A stretch of DNA of 49,363 bases from Pararhodobacter sp. (GCA_020832545.1 JAFIEK010000031.1:1-49363), one strand, 5' to 3'; positions 18,499 to 27,592 are shown, numbered from the stretch's first letter. Notes: generated by a model from the sequence alone, not told the origin. Made by a program: numbers and translations.

Positions 18499-19608
18499 TC
18501 AACCGAGGTCCGAAAGGTCGAAGAACCGCTCGCGTGCTGCGAGGAAGGTCTGGTCGGTGCCTTCCGTGCGGGTGCGCAGCAGGTTCAGGGCCGAAACAAA
18601 GCTTTCCGCCGTTGCCTTGGTCAGCGGGTCGTTGCTGTCCAGAATCTCGGCCAGGATGTCCTTCGAGGCATTTGCACCGGCTTCCAGAATGTCGTCAGGG
18701 AAGTTCGAATGCGCGGTCACGCCATGCTCGTTGACCAGCGTGGCCAGCGCGCGCGGATCGTTGGCGTAGAAATCTGACGCGACCTGATCATATTCAGCCT
18801 GACAGACATCACGGATGATCGCCTGAAGGCCCGAGGACAGCTCCTGATATTTCGCCTTGTCCACCACCAGTTCGGTTGCGAGGCCCGGCTCGATGAAGGA
18901 CGAGGTGTAGAAGTGTTTGCGCACCTGATGGAAGCCCAGCGCCAGATCGTTGTAGGGGCCGACAAATTCGGCGGCGTCCAGCGAGCCGGTTTGCAGCGCG
19001 GCAAAGATCTCGCCCGCAGCAAGGTTGGTCACCGAGGCACCGATGCGCTGCCAGACCTGACCGCCAAGACCCGGGGTGCGGAAGCGCAGCCCCTGAATGT
19101 CTTCAAGCCCGGTCAGCTCGTTCTGGAACCAGCCACCCCCCTGCGTGCCGGTGTCGCCCGATAGGAAGCCCTGCAGGCCGAACTGGTCATAAATGTCATC
19201 CCAGGCTTCCTGACCGCCCATGTAGCGTACCCAGGCTGCCAGTTCGCGCGAGGTCATGCCGAAGGGCACGCCGGTAAAGAAGGACAGGCCGACGGATTTG
19301 TTCTGCCAGTAATAGGCCGCGCCATGGCTCATCTCGGCCGAGCCGTCGATCACGGCATCCAGCGATTGCAGCGCGGGGACCATTTCGCCGGCGGTGAAGA
19401 CCTGAATGGTCAACTGGCCATCGGTGGCGGCGGTGATGCGGTCGGCAAGGCGCTGCGCGCCGACACCCAGACCGGGAAAGTTGCGCGGCCATGTTGTGAC
19501 CATGCGCCAAGTGATGTTGCCTTGTGCAATCGCGGGTGCGGCCAGTGTCGAAGCAGCAGCCGCAGCACCGCCCAGTGTGGACGTCCGCAGGAATGAACGA
19601 CGATCCAT
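18499..19608 (-). CDS. TRAP transporter periplasmic binding protein (DctP, TakP-like)
   Basis: A 369-residue binding protein that captures the substrate and delivers it to the DctQM permease. It starts with a Tat-type signal DRRSFLRTSTLGG, a hydrophobic stretch and AAPAIAQ. The mature part begins ITWRMVTTWPRNFPG, and GDTGTQGGGWFQNE and GLRFRTPGLGGQVWQRIG match the alpha-keto-acid-binding TakP subfamily, whose ligands are pyruvate and related 2-oxoacids; the substrate here is inferred only. The ATG at 19608 has GGGAGGA about 5 bp upstream. First gene of the TRAP operon; the 187 bp upstream must contain its promoter, but I found no convincing boxes. Confidence 0.93.
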   Translation of the reverse strand: MDRRSFLRTSTLGGAAAAASTLAAPAIAQGNITWRMVTTWPRNFPGLGVGAQRLADRITAATDGQLTIQVFTAGEMVPALQSLDAVIDGSAEMSHGAAYYWQNKSVGLSFFTGVPFGMTSRELAAWVRYMGGQEAWDDIYDQFGLQGFLSGDTGTQGGGWFQNELTGLEDIQGLRFRTPGLGGQVWQRIGASVTNLAAGEIFAALQTGSLDAAEFVGPYNDLALGFHQVRKHFYTSSFIEPGLATELVVDKAKYQELSSGLQAIIRDVCQAEYDQVASDFYANDPRALATLVNEHGVTAHSNFPDDILEAGANASKDILAEILDSNDPLTKATAESFVSALNLLRTRTEGTDQTFLAARERFFDLSDLG

Positions 19609-19795
19609 GATATTCCTCCCATGGTTTTTTTGTTGCCAACCCCCTGAAGGGCTGATGGCGCATCTTAAAGCACAGGGCATGTGACCTGAAAACCCTGAAT
19701 CCCGGATGGGGGGTCAAGATTTGCTTGCGATTGCAACCTTTGCGGGTGTCCTTCGGGCGGCGGGTAAAGAAATTACCCCCTGCGGCGCGGATCGG

Positions 19796-20686
19796 TCAAT
19801 TTGTTTCCCGGCGGCGTTTCAGGTTCAGGTAGTTTGCCGAAAAAATGATCGCCGCCCCGATAAAGACCAGCGGGTCCAGCGCTTCGGCAAAGAGCCAGAA
19901 GCCGACCAGCGCGATGATCGGAAGCCGCGCGAACTCCATCGGCGCCACGATCGAGGCCGGGGCATGACCCAGCGCAGAGGTCAGCGCGTAATGCGCCGAA
20001 AGCCCGGTCACGCCGATCACCGCAAGCCACGGCGTCAGCGCCAGACCGGGCCAGGTAAAGCCACCGATCAGCGACAGGCCAAGCCCGAACAGGGTTTGCA
20101 GCAAGGTCATCCAGAACAGCACGCACAACACCCCGTCATGACGCATGATGCGCTTGGTCAGCATCATGTTCAGCGCAAAGCCCACCGCCGCCAGTATGCC
20201 CGCCAGATGGCCCGTATTCAGCGGTTGTATACCGGGTTGCGCGATCAGCAGCACGCCACAAAAGCCCACCAGTGCCACCAGCAGTTTGCGCCGGGTCAAA
20301 GCCTCGCCCAGTAGCAACGGAGACAGCAGCACCACCCAGATCGGCAGCGTGAATTCCAGCGCCACAAGCTGCGCCATGGGAATCACCATGATGCCGTAGA
20401 ACCAAAGGTTCTGCCCGGTGAAGTGGAACACGTTGCGCGCCAGATGCAGCCCGGGCACGCCCGTGGTGACCTGACGCAGCCCCCGCGGGCTGACGAAGAC
20501 CGCCGCCACCACGATCACCAGCCCGATCAGCGAGCGCCAGAACATCAGCTCGAATGTGTTCAGCTCTGCCTGAACCGCACGCGCCGACACTGCCATCAAG
20601 GTGAACGAGACAATGGCCCCGCACATCCACAGTGCCGCCTTGAGCGGGCGGTTGCGCGCCTCTTCTTCAGTTATGATTTCAACCAT
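19796..20686 (-). CDS. DMT superfamily (EamA) transporter
   Basis: A 296-residue, ten-helix drug/metabolite exporter-type protein with two EamA repeats: the first around CGAIVSFTLMAVSARAVQ and FWRSLIGLVIVVAAV, the second from GHLAGILAAVGFALNMM to PIIALVGFWLFAEALDP. The ATG at 20686 begins MVEIITEEEA; a GTG at 20707 is an alternative. It is the last gene of a same-strand run starting at tauA (75 bp after the citrate synthase gene), so it may export or import a product of sulfonate metabolism, but the family is too broad to say. Confidence 0.9.
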   Translation of the reverse strand: MVEIITEEEARNRPLKAALWMCGAIVSFTLMAVSARAVQAELNTFELMFWRSLIGLVIVVAAVFVSPRGLRQVTTGVPGLHLARNVFHFTGQNLWFYGIMVIPMAQLVALEFTLPIWVVLLSPLLLGEALTRRKLLVALVGFCGVLLIAQPGIQPLNTGHLAGILAAVGFALNMMLTKRIMRHDGVLCVLFWMTLLQTLFGLGLSLIGGFTWPGLALTPWLAVIGVTGLSAHYALTSALGHAPASIVAPMEFARLPIIALVGFWLFAEALDPLVFIGAAIIFSANYLNLKRRRETN

Positions 20687-20761
20687 GTCGCGTCTGCGTT
20701 CCTGCACATGGCTGCGTGATACGGCCTTTCGCGGGCGGGGCCAACGCGGTTTCTCGGGTGT

Positions 20762-21898
20762 TCAGCCCCGTTCTGTCAGAGGCACCCAGTCGCGTGGGGT
20801 TGGGCCATCATAAAGCGTCAGCGGCCTGATCAGGATGTTCGAGCGCTTTTGTTCTACACATTGCGTCACCCAGCCGGGCACCCGGCCAATGGCGAAAATC
20901 GGCACATAAAGGTCCATCGGGATTCCGTGCAACTGATAGATTGCGCCCGAATAGAAATCGACATTCACGTTTAGCCCGTGGCGCGCATAGGGCTGCATCG
21001 CCGCGACCACCGCCTGCAAGATCTCGAACCAGCGCGGCTGGCCCATCTCACGCCCCAGTGCCTCGACCCCGTCGCGCATGTGGCGCGCGCGCGGGTCTTC
21101 GGCGCGGTAGACACGGTGGCCAAAGCCGGTGACGGCCTCTTTGGCGGCGCGCTTGGCCTTGACGTAAGTGGCGGCGTTTTCCGGGCTGCCGATCTCATCG
21201 ACCATGCGCATCACATCCTCTGCGGCCCCCCCATGGGCGGGTCCTGCCAGCGTGGACAGCGCGGTGACGATGGCACCGTGCAGATTGGCATCTGTTCCCA
21301 CCGTGACCCGCGCCGCAAAGGCAGAGGCGTTCGAGCCATGCTCGGCATGCAGGATGAAATCGACATCGGCCAGCCGCGCGGCATCGTCTGAGGGCTTTTC
21401 GCCTTTCAGCATCCACAGCCAGTTCGCAGCGTGGCCCAGGGCGGGATCAGGCTCGATGGGTTTGCGGCCATTTCGAATGGCTTCATGCGCAGCGACGATC
21501 ATCGGCACCTGCGCGGTAAGGCGCAGCCCATTGCGGATGAAGCCGTCCTCGCTGGCGTCGCGGCTGTCAGGTTCAAGCGCTGCCAGGGCAGATACGGCGG
21601 TGCGCAGCACATCCATCGGATGGCCCTGCGCGGTGGCGCGGATGATGTCATGCACCGCGCCCGGCAACTCGCGTGCGGACTTCAGCGCGCCATCATGCGC
21701 GGCGAGTTGGTCAGCATCGGGCAGTTCACCGTGGATCAGCAGATAGGCGACCTCTTCGAATGTGGCGTGTTCAGCCAGATCGTGGATCGAATAGCCCCGG
21801 TAATGCAGCGTGCCCGCACGGCCATCGATATCCGACACGCCGGAGCGCTCGAAATACACGCCTTTCAGGCCGCGGTTGATCTTGATGGTATCGCTCAT
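20762..21898 (-). CDS. citrate synthase family protein
   Basis: A 378-residue short-form (Bacillus-type) citrate or 2-methylcitrate synthase, condensing acetyl- or propionyl-CoA with oxaloacetate. Active-site blocks are intact: LHYRGYSIHDL, AGPAHGGAAEDVM (catalytic His), GFGHRVYRAEDPRA (oxaloacetate His) and NVDFYSGAIYQLHGIP (catalytic Asp). Proteobacterial housekeeping citrate synthase is usually the longer (about 430) NADH-regulated type, so this is probably a second enzyme. The ATG at 21898 follows GGGAGAG. It lies 33 bp after the TauE/SafE gene within the sulfonate operon, where it could consume acetyl-CoA made from the Xsc product acetyl phosphate (inference). Confidence 0.92.
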   Translation of the reverse strand: MSDTIKINRGLKGVYFERSGVSDIDGRAGTLHYRGYSIHDLAEHATFEEVAYLLIHGELPDADQLAAHDGALKSARELPGAVHDIIRATAQGHPMDVLRTAVSALAALEPDSRDASEDGFIRNGLRLTAQVPMIVAAHEAIRNGRKPIEPDPALGHAANWLWMLKGEKPSDDAARLADVDFILHAEHGSNASAFAARVTVGTDANLHGAIVTALSTLAGPAHGGAAEDVMRMVDEIGSPENAATYVKAKRAAKEAVTGFGHRVYRAEDPRARHMRDGVEALGREMGQPRWFEILQAVVAAMQPYARHGLNVNVDFYSGAIYQLHGIPMDLYVPIFAIGRVPGWVTQCVEQKRSNILIRPLTLYDGPTPRDWVPLTERG

Positions 21899-21931
21899 GT
21901 CGGTTCTCTCCCTGTCAGTGGGGGCGGCAGG

Positions 21932-22678
21932 CTACCAAAGTGCCTTGCCCAGTCCCAGAAGCGCCAGCGCCATCAGGATAATGATGGCGAAGCGGCGGAA
22001 ATCCTTTGGTTCGGCGCTCAGAAAGCGCCGCCCACCTGCCCATGTGCCGACAATGAAAATCGGCAACGCGACTGCGGTGACGACCAGCGTATCGGCGGTG
22101 ATCAACCCGCGATGCAGCAAAAGCGGGATAGTCCACAGATCGAGCAGGGTGAAATAGGCGATCAGCGTGGCACGAAACACCGTGGGCGCGATGGTCTGCG
22201 CGGCAAAGAACACCACCACTGGCAGCCCACCCACACCCGCCGCATTGGCCGCGCCAGACAGAATACCGGTGCCGAGGGTCGTCTTGCTGCCCGCGCGTTG
22301 GGTCAGGGTCCAGCCCAGCAGTAGCGCCAGACACATCGCCAGCACATAAAGCGCGATCACCACGCGCGCGGTGTTTTCCGAAATCGTGGTCAGCGCCCAA
22401 AGCCCCAGCGGCACGCCGATCAGTGAGCCGCCGAACAGCATCAGCACGCGCCGCCAGTCGATATGGCGGCGTACGCCCAGCCATTGCTGCGCCGAGAGCA
22501 TCAGATCGCCGATGATGGCGATGGCCACCAGATGCAGTGGGTTCACCACCAGCGCCCCTGCGGAAATCACCAGCGCGCCAAAGCCGAAGCCTGAATATCC
22601 CCGTATGAATGCCGCCACGAAGAAGGCCGCCGCCATCCAGACGGCGGCCAGGGGGCTCAGGTCGAACGGTAAGGTCAT
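21932..22678 (-). CDS. TauE/SafE family anion exporter (putative sulfite exporter)
   Basis: A 248-residue membrane protein with about eight hydrophobic segments and the TauE/SafE pattern: FIRGYSGFGFGALVIS in the first half and ILSGAANAAGVGGLPVVVFF in the second, the paired glycine-rich motifs of the family. The xsc stop overlaps its ATG by 4 bp, indicating translational coupling. Since Xsc releases sulfite, export of sulfite (or sulfate after oxidation) is the natural role; the assignment rests on family and context, not on a substrate residue. Confidence 0.9.
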   Translation of the reverse strand: MTLPFDLSPLAAVWMAAAFFVAAFIRGYSGFGFGALVISAGALVVNPLHLVAIAIIGDLMLSAQQWLGVRRHIDWRRVLMLFGGSLIGVPLGLWALTTISENTARVVIALYVLAMCLALLLGWTLTQRAGSKTTLGTGILSGAANAAGVGGLPVVVFFAAQTIAPTVFRATLIAYFTLLDLWTIPLLLHRGLITADTLVVTAVALPIFIVGTWAGGRRFLSAEPKDFRRFAIIILMALALLGLGKALW

Positions 22679-24450
22679 TCACGTTGCGGGCGCATGTCTG
22701 CCGGGTCAATGCCGGCGACAGCCACTGGGTTCTTCATCGCATCGCGACGGAAGGGCTCGCCCAGTTCCTGATTGATCATGGCTTCAATCAACGTGGTCTT
22801 GCCATGCTTCATCTGGTCCTCGATGGCCTTGTTCAGCGCGGTGGTCAGTTCCTCCATGGTACGTGCCTGCACGCCCTGCAAGCCGCAGGCCTGTGCGATA
22901 CCGGCGTAGGAAACCTGTTCATCCAGTTCGGTGCCGACAAAGTTGTCGTCATACCAGAGCGTGGAATTGCGCTTTTCCGCGCCCCATTGATAGTTGCGTA
23001 GCACCACCATGGTCACGGCGGGCCATTCCTTGCGGCCAATGGCGGTCAGTTCCGTGACCGCGATGCCAAAGGCGCCGTCACCGGCAAAGCCCACGACCGG
23101 GACATCCGGGCAGCCGATCTTGGCGCCGATGATCGATGGCAGGCCATAGCCGCAGGGGCCAAACAGGCCCGGTGCCAGATACTTGCGCCCGGCCTCGAAG
23201 CTTGGGTAGGCGTTGCCGATGGCGCAGTTGTTGCCGATATCGGAACTGATGATCGCCTCTTTTGGCAAGGCCGCCTGAATCGCGCGCCATGCCATGCGCG
23301 GCGACATCCAGTCAGGCTTGTCGGCGCGCGCACGCTGGTTCCAGCTGGTGCCGGGGTCGTCGTCTTCATGGTCCATGCTGGAAAGCTGCTGCGCCCAGGC
23401 TGATTTGCGCTGGGCAATCTCGGCGCGTCGCTCATCGCGGCCGGTATCGCCGGCTGTGTCCTCCAGTTGCGCCAGAATGCCCGCAGCCACCTGTTTTGCA
23501 TCGCCCACAATGCCCACGCTGACCTTCTTGGTCAGGCCAATACGGTCAGGGTTGATATCGACCTGAATGATCTTCGCATCCTTCGGCCAGTAATCCAGCC
23601 CGTAGCCCGGCAGGGTTGAAAACGGGTTCAGCCGCGTGCCGAGGCACAGCACCACATCGGCCTGCCGGATCAGCTCCATCGCCGCTTTTGAGCCGTTGTA
23701 GCCCAGCGGGCCAGCGAACAGCGGGTGCGAGCCGGGGAAGGCGTCATTGTGCTGGTAGCCTACGCAGACCGGGGCATCCAGCCGCTCGGCCAGCGCCATC
23801 GATGCCGGGATCGCGCCGCCAATCACCACGCCTGCGCCGTTCAGAATGACCGGGAATTTGGCGGTGGACAGCAGTTTCGCGGCTTCATTGATGGCCTGCA
23901 CCCCGCCCGAGGGGCGCTCGAACGCTACCGGTTCGGGGATCTCGATATCCACCACTTGTGTGAAGTAATCACGCGGGAAATTGATCTGCGCCGGAGCCGA
24001 CAGGCGCTTGGCCTGCATGATCACCCGGTTCAGCACTTCGGCCACGCGCGAGGGGTCGCGCACTTCTTCCTGATAGCCGACCATATCCTTGAAGAGCGCC
24101 ATCTGCTCGACTTCCTGAAACCCGCCTTGGCCGATGGTCTTGTTCGCGGCCTGCGGCGTGACCAGCAGCAGGGGCGTGTGGTTCCAGTAGGCGGTTTTGA
24201 CGGCGGTCACGAAATTTGTGATGCCCGGGCCGTTCTGGGCGATCATCATCGACATCTTGCCCGACGCGCGGGTAAAGCCATCGGCCATCATCCCGCCCGA
24301 GCCTTCATGCGCGCAGTCCCAGAATTTGATCCCGGCTTTGGGGAACAGATCGGATATCGGCATGAAGGCCGAGCCGATGATGCCGAAAGCATGCTCGATG
24401 CCATGGCGTTGCAGGACTTTGATGAAGGCTTCTTCGGTGGTCATTTTCAT
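22675..24450 (-). CDS. xsc: sulfoacetaldehyde acetyltransferase
   Basis: A 591-residue thiamin-diphosphate enzyme that converts sulfoacetaldehyde and phosphate to acetyl phosphate and sulfite, the desulfonation step of taurine and isethionate degradation. The N terminus MKMTTEEAFIKVLQRHGIEH and IGSAFMPISDLFPKAGI is diagnostic for Xsc. Further blocks: NGPGITNFVTAVKTAYWNHT, PQAANKTIGQGGFQEVEQM, and the ThDP-binding GFAGDGAFGIAVTELTAIGRKEWP region with VVLRNYQWGAEKRN. The ATG at 24450 has AAGGAAG upstream. It follows tauC after 122 bp and overlaps the exporter gene. A pta gene, usual next to xsc, is not seen here. Confidence 0.97.
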   Translation of the reverse strand: MKMTTEEAFIKVLQRHGIEHAFGIIGSAFMPISDLFPKAGIKFWDCAHEGSGGMMADGFTRASGKMSMMIAQNGPGITNFVTAVKTAYWNHTPLLLVTPQAANKTIGQGGFQEVEQMALFKDMVGYQEEVRDPSRVAEVLNRVIMQAKRLSAPAQINFPRDYFTQVVDIEIPEPVAFERPSGGVQAINEAAKLLSTAKFPVILNGAGVVIGGAIPASMALAERLDAPVCVGYQHNDAFPGSHPLFAGPLGYNGSKAAMELIRQADVVLCLGTRLNPFSTLPGYGLDYWPKDAKIIQVDINPDRIGLTKKVSVGIVGDAKQVAAGILAQLEDTAGDTGRDERRAEIAQRKSAWAQQLSSMDHEDDDPGTSWNQRARADKPDWMSPRMAWRAIQAALPKEAIISSDIGNNCAIGNAYPSFEAGRKYLAPGLFGPCGYGLPSIIGAKIGCPDVPVVGFAGDGAFGIAVTELTAIGRKEWPAVTMVVLRNYQWGAEKRNSTLWYDDNFVGTELDEQVSYAGIAQACGLQGVQARTMEELTTALNKAIEDQMKHGKTTLIEAMINQELGEPFRRDAMKNPVAVAGIDPADMRPQRE

Positions 24451-24572
24451 GGCAGACTTCCTTGAGCAGGGCAAAGGTCAAGCGCCCCGTCAGCGCGGGG
24501 CCGTATGGCAGAACAATCGCCAATCGGTGGGCAGTTGGTTAGGGCCAGCCGGGGGCTATATGTAAGGCCAGA

Positions 24573-25499
24573 TCAGCCCCGACCCTTCCACGGCACCAGC
24601 CAACGCTCCAGCATCCGCATGGCCACATCGATGGAGTAACCGATCACGCCGATCAGGATGATGCCCATCAGCACGATGTCGGTCTGCATGAAGCGTGAGG
24701 CGACCATGATGGTAAAGCCCGCGCCTTTTTCTGCCGCCACCAGTTCGGCCGCGACCACCGTGCCCCAGCAGACCCCCATCGCCACCCGCGCGCCGGTAAA
24801 GATATCGGGCAGGGCGTTGGGCATGATCACATGGCGCAGTAGCTGCCATTTGGACGCGCCAAGCGAATAGGCGGCGTGCACCTTGGACAGCTTCACCCCC
24901 GCCACGCCGGACCGCGCGGCAATCGCCATGATCCAGAGCGCGGCGAGGAACAGCAGGATGATCTTGGCTTTCTCATCAATCCCGTACCAGATGATCACCA
25001 GCGGGATCAGCGCCAGTGGCGGTACCGGGCGCATGAACTCGACTATCGGGTCGAACCAGCCGCGCAGAAAGCTGTTCAACCCCATGGCAAAGCCCAGCGG
25101 AATGCCGATCAGCGCACCAAAGAAGAACCCGGTGAAGACCCGCCAGATCGAGATCGACAGATGTTCCCACAAGGTAAAGTTGCGATAGCCATTGGCGGCG
25201 ATATCCAGCAGCCGGAACCAGACGTTTTCCGGCGGTGGCAGCCAGATCGGGCGCATCTGCCAGTCTGCTGGGGCGTGGATGAAGGTCCAGCTGGAACCCG
25301 TGAAGGCCGCCCAGATCAGGAACACTACCGCGACCGAAGCGACCGAGGCAACGCGGCTGGGCCGGATCGCGCTTTCGTCGCCAAAGGTGACGGTCTTGCG
25401 TGCCGCCATCCCGTCGCGGCTGCGGATGCGGGTGGACAGCCATGCGGTCAACGCCCAGATGGTGGCGAGGAGGGCGATGTAGATCAAAAGCAGCGTCAT
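24573..25499 (-). CDS. tauC: taurine-type ABC transporter permease
   Basis: A 308-residue inner-membrane permease of the nitrate/sulfonate/taurine ABC family, about seven hydrophobic segments. The EAA-type loop that contacts the ATPase is KVHAAYSLGASKWQLLRHVIMP (in two parts around 205-226), and the PPLALIPLVIIWYGID segment is typical for TauC/SsuC. It overlaps tauB by 4 bp. N-terminal residues 1-95 include an extra hydrophobic helix and linker compared with E. coli TauC, as in the longer versions found with xsc operons. Confidence 0.93.
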   Translation of the reverse strand: MTLLLIYIALLATIWALTAWLSTRIRSRDGMAARKTVTFGDESAIRPSRVASVASVAVVFLIWAAFTGSSWTFIHAPADWQMRPIWLPPPENVWFRLLDIAANGYRNFTLWEHLSISIWRVFTGFFFGALIGIPLGFAMGLNSFLRGWFDPIVEFMRPVPPLALIPLVIIWYGIDEKAKIILLFLAALWIMAIAARSGVAGVKLSKVHAAYSLGASKWQLLRHVIMPNALPDIFTGARVAMGVCWGTVVAAELVAAEKGAGFTIMVASRFMQTDIVLMGIILIGVIGYSIDVAMRMLERWLVPWKGRG

Positions 25500-26302
25500 A
25501 CCGGGGCCTCGGCTTTGCCCATGATTTCCTCTTCCATCTCCCAGATCATCGACAAAATCTCATCGCGTCTTTCGCCGAACTCGGGCAGTCGCTTGACCAT
25601 CCGCAGGTCTTCGCCCACGCCGCGCGCGGCAAAGGGCAGACGGTATTCGGCATGTATGCGGCCCGGACGCGGCGCCATGACGATCAGCCGCTCGCCCAGC
25701 AACAGCGCTTCCTCTACCGAATGGGTGATCAGAACGATGGTCTTGCCGGTTTCCTTCCACAGCTTCAGCACCAGTCCCTGCATCTTTTCACGCGTCAGGG
25801 CATCCAGCGCGCCCAGCGGCTCATCCATCAGGATCACATCAGGATCATTGGCCAGACAGCGCGCCAAGGCCACGCGCTGCTGCATTCCACCGGACAGCTC
25901 ATACACCGCCTTGTCGCCGAACCCCTGCAACCCCACCGATTGCAACAGGCCCTCCACCCGCGCGTCAATCTCGGCGCGGGGCCGCCCGGCCATGCGCGGG
26001 CCAAAGCCCACGTTCTTGGCAACCGACATCCATTCAAACAATGCGCCTTGCTGGAACACCATGCCGCGCGCACGGTCGGGGCCGGTGACTTCGGTCTTGC
26101 CCAGCCGTATCTGCCCGCCGGTGGGGGCCAGAAAGCCCGCCAGAATGTTAAGAAGGGTGGTCTTGCCGCAGCCCGAGGGGCCCAGCACCGACACCAGTTC
26201 GCCCTGTGCAATTTCGAGCGAGATATCTTTCAACGCCTCGATGGTGCTGCCGTTGGGCAGCGAAAAGGTCATCGAGACAGCCTCGATTTTCAGATCAGCC
26301 AT
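25496..26302 (-). CDS. tauB: taurine-type ABC transporter ATP-binding protein
   Basis: A 268-residue ABC ATPase. Walker A is GPSGCGKTT, the Q-loop lies in GMVFQQGALFEW, the signature is LSGGMQQRVALAR, Walker B is DVILMDEPLGALD and the H-loop is VLITHSVEEAL. The ATG at 26302 begins MADLKIEAVSMTF; the open frame continues upstream 68 codons without homology. It sits between tauA (65 bp, hairpin in the gap) and tauC (4-bp overlap), and powers uptake of taurine or a related sulfonate. Confidence 0.95.
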   Translation of the reverse strand: MADLKIEAVSMTFSLPNGSTIEALKDISLEIAQGELVSVLGPSGCGKTTLLNILAGFLAPTGGQIRLGKTEVTGPDRARGMVFQQGALFEWMSVAKNVGFGPRMAGRPRAEIDARVEGLLQSVGLQGFGDKAVYELSGGMQQRVALARCLANDPDVILMDEPLGALDALTREKMQGLVLKLWKETGKTIVLITHSVEEALLLGERLIVMAPRPGRIHAEYRLPFAARGVGEDLRMVKRLPEFGERRDEILSMIWEMEEEIMGKAEAPV

Positions 26303-26328
26303 ACCTGCTCCGCCGTCAGACAAAGGGA

Positions 26329-26353
26329 CGCCCCCGGCGTGTGGCCGGGGGCG
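26329..26353 (-). promoter_or_regulatory. hairpin between tauA and tauB
   Basis: A perfect 10-bp stem (CGCCCCCGGC at 26329-26338 with its complement at 26344-26353, loop GTGTG) lies 14 bp after the tauA stop, with only a short T run on the minus strand. It is likely a partial terminator or 3'-stabiliser that raises binding-protein levels over the rest of the operon. Confidence 0.75.
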
Positions 26354-26367
26354 CAGAAAGCGGGGGT

Positions 26368-27357
26368 CTACATGTCGGCGGCGGCTTCCATGTAGCTGAT
26401 GTTCACCACACCCTCGTAGCTGTCGAGGGCCGAATCGATGGTGCCCTGCGCGACAAAGAAATCGGCCACGGTCTTGATGAACTCCTGCAAACCGCCGCCC
26501 ATCCATTCCGCGCCCAACTGCTCTTCGATCAGCGGGAAGCCGAAGCCGTCAATCGTGGCCACGGTGCCGTCCATGTCCATCCCTGCGGCATCGGCGATCA
26601 CCGGCAGCATCGCCTCGCGGTCCGTGGCGAAGCGGGAGTTCATGTCATCGGTGACCCGCAGGAACCGGGCGACAAGCTCGGGGTTTTCGGCGGCAAAGTT
26701 TGATTCGACCGACACCACGTCAAAGATGCGGATACCCAGTGCGCGCTTCTCGGCACCGGTCAGCAACACATTGCCGTAATCCAGCATCCGCCGCAGCCCG
26801 CCGCCCCAGCCGCAGGCCATGGCGACATCGCCGCGTGAGATTGCCGCGGCACCATCGGCGGGCGACAGATCAACGATCGACATCGTGGTCGTATCAACGC
26901 CGAAATGCTCCATCTGTCGCAGCATCCCGTAATGCGCGGCGGTGCCCAGCGGTACGGCCACGCGCTTGCCCTCCAGTTCGAGCGCGTTCTCGGCGGTGAT
27001 GCCTTCGGATTCATGAACAACGCAGTTGTCGTTGTCATCATAGGTGACGGCCACGCCGACCAGTTCGATATCCAGCCCCGCCGACGAGGCAACCACGAAC
27101 GGCGGCACCCCCTGGCTAAAGGCGATCTGCACCGCGCCGCCGGCCATGGCGGCTGACATCTGCACCCCTGTTTCGAATGCGCGCCAGTTGACGCGGACAC
27201 CCAGCGCCTCGTCATACAGCTCCTCAGCTTGGGCAAACTGGTTGGGGGTTGGCCATTCCAGGAAATAGGCCACGGTGATTTCATCTACCGCCAGCGCGGC
27301 GGTGCCGGACAGCATGAGCGCTGCGGCAGTGGTGGCTGTCAGTCTGCGGAGTCTCAT
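26368..27357 (-). CDS. tauA: taurine-type ABC transporter periplasmic binding protein
   Basis: A 329-residue periplasmic protein of the nitrate/sulfonate/taurine-binding family. The signal peptide occupies residues 1-23 (MRLRRL, hydrophobic core, AALA). The mature protein opens EITVAYFLEWPTPNQFAQ and has AFSQGVPPFVVASSAGLDIELVG, characteristic of TauA. The ATG at 27357 has GGGAGA about 7 bp upstream; the reading frame continues 74 codons farther but lacks signal-peptide character. First gene of the probable tauABC-xsc-tauE-cs-DMT operon. No TauR-type regulator gene is adjacent; the divergent neighbour is dapF. Confidence 0.93.
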   Translation of the reverse strand: MRLRRLTATTAAALMLSGTAALAVDEITVAYFLEWPTPNQFAQAEELYDEALGVRVNWRAFETGVQMSAAMAGGAVQIAFSQGVPPFVVASSAGLDIELVGVAVTYDDNDNCVVHESEGITAENALELEGKRVAVPLGTAAHYGMLRQMEHFGVDTTTMSIVDLSPADGAAAISRGDVAMACGWGGGLRRMLDYGNVLLTGAEKRALGIRIFDVVSVESNFAAENPELVARFLRVTDDMNSRFATDREAMLPVIADAAGMDMDGTVATIDGFGFPLIEEQLGAEWMGGGLQEFIKTVADFFVAQGTIDSALDSYEGVVNISYMEAAADM

Positions 27358-27563
27358 TTTATTCTCCCTGTTGTCGATAAAGCAGTAATCAATCGGCAAG
27401 CGTGTCAGCGTCGTGGCCCGTTCGGGGCTTCTGTGCGCGCGACTCGGCAAGTCTGAAGGCAGCGCGGCAGGCGGACCTAGCGCCAGTTGAGGGAATTCCA
27501 TCTGTCCAGAGCGCGCTTTCGCCGATGCGGGGCGCGATGTGCCCAATCGCGCGCCACCGCCAC

Positions 27564-27592
27564 TGGCAGATGCATGCAAACTCGACTATATC
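27564..27592 (+). promoter_or_regulatory. dapF: possible promoter giving a leaderless dapF mRNA
   Basis: TATATC (27587-27592) lies 7 bp before the dapF ATG, with a poor -35 (TGGCAG, 27564-27569) 17 bp upstream. The dapF start has no Shine-Dalgarno. If this -10 is used, transcription would begin at or next to the start codon. Confidence 0.3.
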
